The notes under the pieces were generated by a model. The model did no database searches and was not told where the DNA came from. It saw only the letters and a program-made list of their open reading frames with translations. DNA of 64,000 nucleotides, taken from contig NZ_CP041146.1 in the NCBI RefSeq assembly GCF_006494775.1, positions 2,852,001 to 2,916,000 on the forward strand, given 5' to 3'. The translations under genes were made by a program, and so were the position numbers. Shown in pieces: positions 61,791 to 64,000 of the stretch. The stretch's first letter is position 1. Every line of letters starts with the position of its first letter. Origin of the DNA: Nocardioides humi (GTDB lineage Bacteria > Actinomycetota > Actinomycetes > Propionibacteriales > Nocardioidaceae).

Positions 61791-63119
61791 GGTGAGGACG
61801 GGGAGCGCCTCGACGCCGTACACGGCGGACAGCTTGCGGAAGTCCAGCTCGGAGATGTCCGCGGCCATGGTCAGGTCGGGGAAGCGCTCGGCGAGCATCC
61901 GCAGCGCGGTGCGCAGCTCCATCCGCGCCAACTCGGCGCCGACGCAGCGGTGCATGCCCCAGCCGAACGCGAGGTGGCGGGTGGGCTCGCGGTCCGGGTC
62001 GAACTCGTCGAGGCCGGGCGCGAGGCGCGGGTCGCGGTTGGCGGCGAGCAGCGAGACGCCGACGGCGTCGCCCTCCTTGATCTGCACGCCGCCGACGACG
62101 ACGTCCTGCTTGGCGAAGCGCAGGAAGGCGAGCTGGACGACGCACAGGTGGCGCAGCAGCTCCTCGACCACCCGGTTGACCTGCTCGGCGTCGTCGGAGC
62201 GGAGCATCTCGCCGGCCTTCGGGGTGGTGGCGATCAGGTAGGCGCCCAGGGCCAGCATCGACGCGGAGGTCTCGTAGCCGCCGAGGAAGACGCCGTCGGC
62301 GATGCCGCCGAGGGTGACGTCGTCGAGCTCGTCGCCGTGCTCCTTCAGCAGGGCGCCGATCAGGCCGTCGCCGGGGTTCGCGCGCTGCTCGCGGACCGCG
62401 TTGATGAGGAACTCGCGGGTGTGGGCCGCGGCGCCGAACACGCCGGTGCCTCCCTCGGTGAGGTCGAAGCGCGCCACGCCGAGCTCGAGGAACCGGGCAC
62501 GGTCGGCGACCGGCAGGCCGAGCAGGTCGCAGATCACGTCGAACGGTACGGCGAAGGCGAACTCCTCCACCATGTCGACCGGGCGCCCGTCCCGGCCGGC
62601 CTCCTCCATCGCGTCCAGCCGCTGCTTGACGATCGCCTCGATGCCGGGCTGCAGCCGGGCGAGCCGGCGCATCGTGAACTCGGGCGTGAGATACCGGCGC
62701 AGCGCCGTGTGCAGCGGCGGGTCGGTCATGCCGAGGCCGCCGATCTGCTCCTCGTCGGAGCGGCCCTCCTGCGACACGAACTGGCCGAGGTCGTTGGACC
62801 ACACCTCGGCCCCGCCGGCGAGCACCTCGCGCGCCTCGTCGTACCCGCTGACCAGCCAGACGCCCTTGCCGAACAGCTCGGCGAGCTTCTTCACCGGCTC
62901 CTCGGCGCGGACCTGCGCCATCTCCGGCAGCGGGTCCAGCCCGGCGCGCTTGAGCGGCAGGGTCACCGAGTCGGGGAGGAAGCGGAGCTTGCGCAGATCG
63001 ATGCCGCCCCGCATGGTGCGGTTGAGCAGCCAGATGCCGATCCGCTGCTTGGCGGGGCCGAGCACGGGGTCGAGCACCGGCCGGAGCATCGAGCCGAGGA
63101 GGGGGACGCGCATGAGCAC
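61776..63119 (-). CDS. Cytochrome P450
   Basis: 447 residues. I-helix LGGYETSASMLALGAY, ExxR in EELLRHLCV, heme loop HLAFGWGMHRCVGAELARME. A soluble bacterial P450; ferredoxin genes are not adjacent. The start ATG 63119 begins MLMRVPLLGSML; a second ATG two codons in is equally possible. No link to the folate island is visible beyond proximity; the shared CGATNATCG site is absent from its upstream region. Confidence 0.9.
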   Translation of the reverse strand: MLMRVPLLGSMLRPVLDPVLGPAKQRIGIWLLNRTMRGGIDLRKLRFLPDSVTLPLKRAGLDPLPEMAQVRAEEPVKKLAELFGKGVWLVSGYDEAREVLAGGAEVWSNDLGQFVSQEGRSDEEQIGGLGMTDPPLHTALRRYLTPEFTMRRLARLQPGIEAIVKQRLDAMEEAGRDGRPVDMVEEFAFAVPFDVICDLLGLPVADRARFLELGVARFDLTEGGTGVFGAAAHTREFLINAVREQRANPGDGLIGALLKEHGDELDDVTLGGIADGVFLGGYETSASMLALGAYLIATTPKAGEMLRSDDAEQVNRVVEELLRHLCVVQLAFLRFAKQDVVVGGVQIKEGDAVGVSLLAANRDPRLAPGLDEFDPDREPTRHLAFGWGMHRCVGAELARMELRTALRMLAERFPDLTMAADISELDFRKLSAVYGVEALPVLTGTAA

Positions 63120-63255
63120 ATTCCATCAGACGAGAACCCTCGATGAATCCGGTGTGACCCGGATCGCGACCCTGAGGCGTCCCTGATCCGGCGGTCATCA
63201 GCCTGTCATCGCGAGGTCACCGATTCGGCACCGTCGGCCGGATAGCCTGATCGTC

Positions 63256-64000
63256 GTGCCTGACACCGCAGTGGACTGGGACTCCTACGACGCCGTCCTC
63301 TTCGACCTCGACGGCGTGGTCACCCCGACGGCCGAGGTGCACATGCACGCGTGGGCGGCGATGTTCACGGCCTTCCTGGACGCGCGCTCGGCGGCGGACG
63401 GCACGACGTACCCGCCGTACACCGAGCAGGACTACTTCGCCCACGTCGACGGCAAGCCGCGGTACGACGGCGTCCGCTCCTTCCTCGCCTCGCGCGGGAT
63501 CGTGCTGCCCGAGGGGACGCCGGACGACCCGCCGGCGGCGGAGACGGTGTGCGGCCTGGGCAACCGGAAGAACGAGGCGTTCAACCAGATCCTCGCCTCC
63601 GAGGGCGTGACACCCTACCCGGGCTCGGTGGCGCTGCTCCGGGAGCTGCTCCGCCGCGGCACGCCGATGGCGGTGGTGTCGTCGTCGCGCAACGCACCCG
63701 CGGTACTGGTGGCGGCCGGGCTGACCGACTACTTCGGGTTCGTGATGCACGGCGGGCTGGCGGCCGAGCTCGGCCTGCCCGGCAAGCCCGCGCCCGACAC
63801 GTTCAGCCACGCGGCGAGCGTGCTCGGCGCGTCCGACGCGCGGTCCGTCGTGCTCGAGGACGCCGTCAGCGGGGTGGCGGCCGGCCGGGCCGGGGCCTTC
63901 GGCCTGGTGATCGGCGTCGACCGCGGCGCGGGCGAGGACGCCCTGCGCGCGGCGGGAGCCGACCTCGTCGTACCGGATCTCGCGGACCTGTTGCCCGACG
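63256..64000 (+). CDS. HAD-superfamily phosphatase/beta-phosphoglucomutase-like, partial
   Basis: First about 248 residues are present and the gene runs off the right edge. The HAD motif I is AVLFDLDGVVTPT with both nucleophile and general-acid Asp; motif II is PMAVVSSSRN; motif III Lys is in LPGKPAPDTF, and DAVSGVAAGRAG closes motif IV. The cap domain (residues about 20-110) fits beta-phosphoglucomutase. Such genes usually precede a GH65 sugar phosphorylase, expected beyond the edge. GTG 63256 start. Confidence 0.85.
   Translation, partial: MPDTAVDWDSYDAVLFDLDGVVTPTAEVHMHAWAAMFTAFLDARSAADGTTYPPYTEQDYFAHVDGKPRYDGVRSFLASRGIVLPEGTPDDPPAAETVCGLGNRKNEAFNQILASEGVTPYPGSVALLRELLRRGTPMAVVSSSRNAPAVLVAAGLTDYFGFVMHGGLAAELGLPGKPAPDTFSHAASVLGASDARSVVLEDAVSGVAAGRAGAFGLVIGVDRGAGEDALRAAGADLVVPDLADLLPD

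Overview
The window is very GC-rich, densely coded DNA from an actinobacterium. The gene families (SigE-type ECF sigma factor, PknB-like kinase, DinB/mycothiol-type protein, PucR, PadR and MarR regulators, many GTG starts) fit the Nocardioides/Propionibacteriales group; that placement is inference from gene content. I see no rRNA, tRNA, CRISPR array, insertion sequence or phage gene, and no stretch above 300 bases lacks a gene.

Layout. 1-8 kb: 5' end of glmS, small proteins, YceI, a tandem acetyltransferase, a Ser/Thr kinase and a sigma factor fused to a membrane-anchored sensor-like domain. 7-11.5 kb: PucR regulator divergent from mmsA plus a class III aminotransferase, a probable beta-alanine or related amine route, ending in an unusual repeat cluster. 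11.7-21 kb: PadR regulator, M3 peptidase, secreted protein, phospholipase D-like protein, a sigma factor/YCII pair and an MFS exporter. 21-33.2 kb: one tightly coupled minus-strand operon with a GntR/HutC regulator, a complete peptide-type ABC importer, three amidase-signature enzymes, an MFS permease and two small AtzG/GatC-like proteins. 33.4-41.3 kb: MarR pair with twin operators, DinB, UbiB kinase, TetR/P450, Dps and a DrrAB-like exporter. 41.3-61.7 kb: a large catabolic island. 61.8-64 kb: a second P450 and a partial HAD phosphatase.

The island at 41.3-61.7 kb is the most interesting part. It has a branched-chain-type ABC importer (LivKFGHM) behind a peroxiredoxin, an IclR regulator, an OsmC protein, an FchA-like cyclohydrolase, dihydropteroate synthase, PabB, formyl-THF deformylase, a divergent FolD, a LigM-like tetrahydrofolate-dependent O-demethylase, MetF, thioredoxin reductase, a homogentisate-dioxygenase-family protein, an alpha/beta hydrolase and an enolase-superfamily enzyme. 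Read together, the folate genes form a closed cycle: methyl-THF made by demethylation is oxidised by MetF, the FolD-like protein and the FchA-like protein to formyl-THF, and PurU releases formate and THF; FolP and PabB could top up the cofactor. Five control regions in the island carry a pair of 9-bp near-palindromes (CGATNATCG) with centres exactly 20 bp apart, which defines a local regulon, probably of the IclR protein.

Quality note. Twelve apparent frameshifts interrupt eleven otherwise intact genes. Every one is repaired by restoring one base, and nearly all lie in or beside short G/C runs. This looks like systematic single-base deletion in the assembly rather than gene decay, so these genes are annotated as whole loci.
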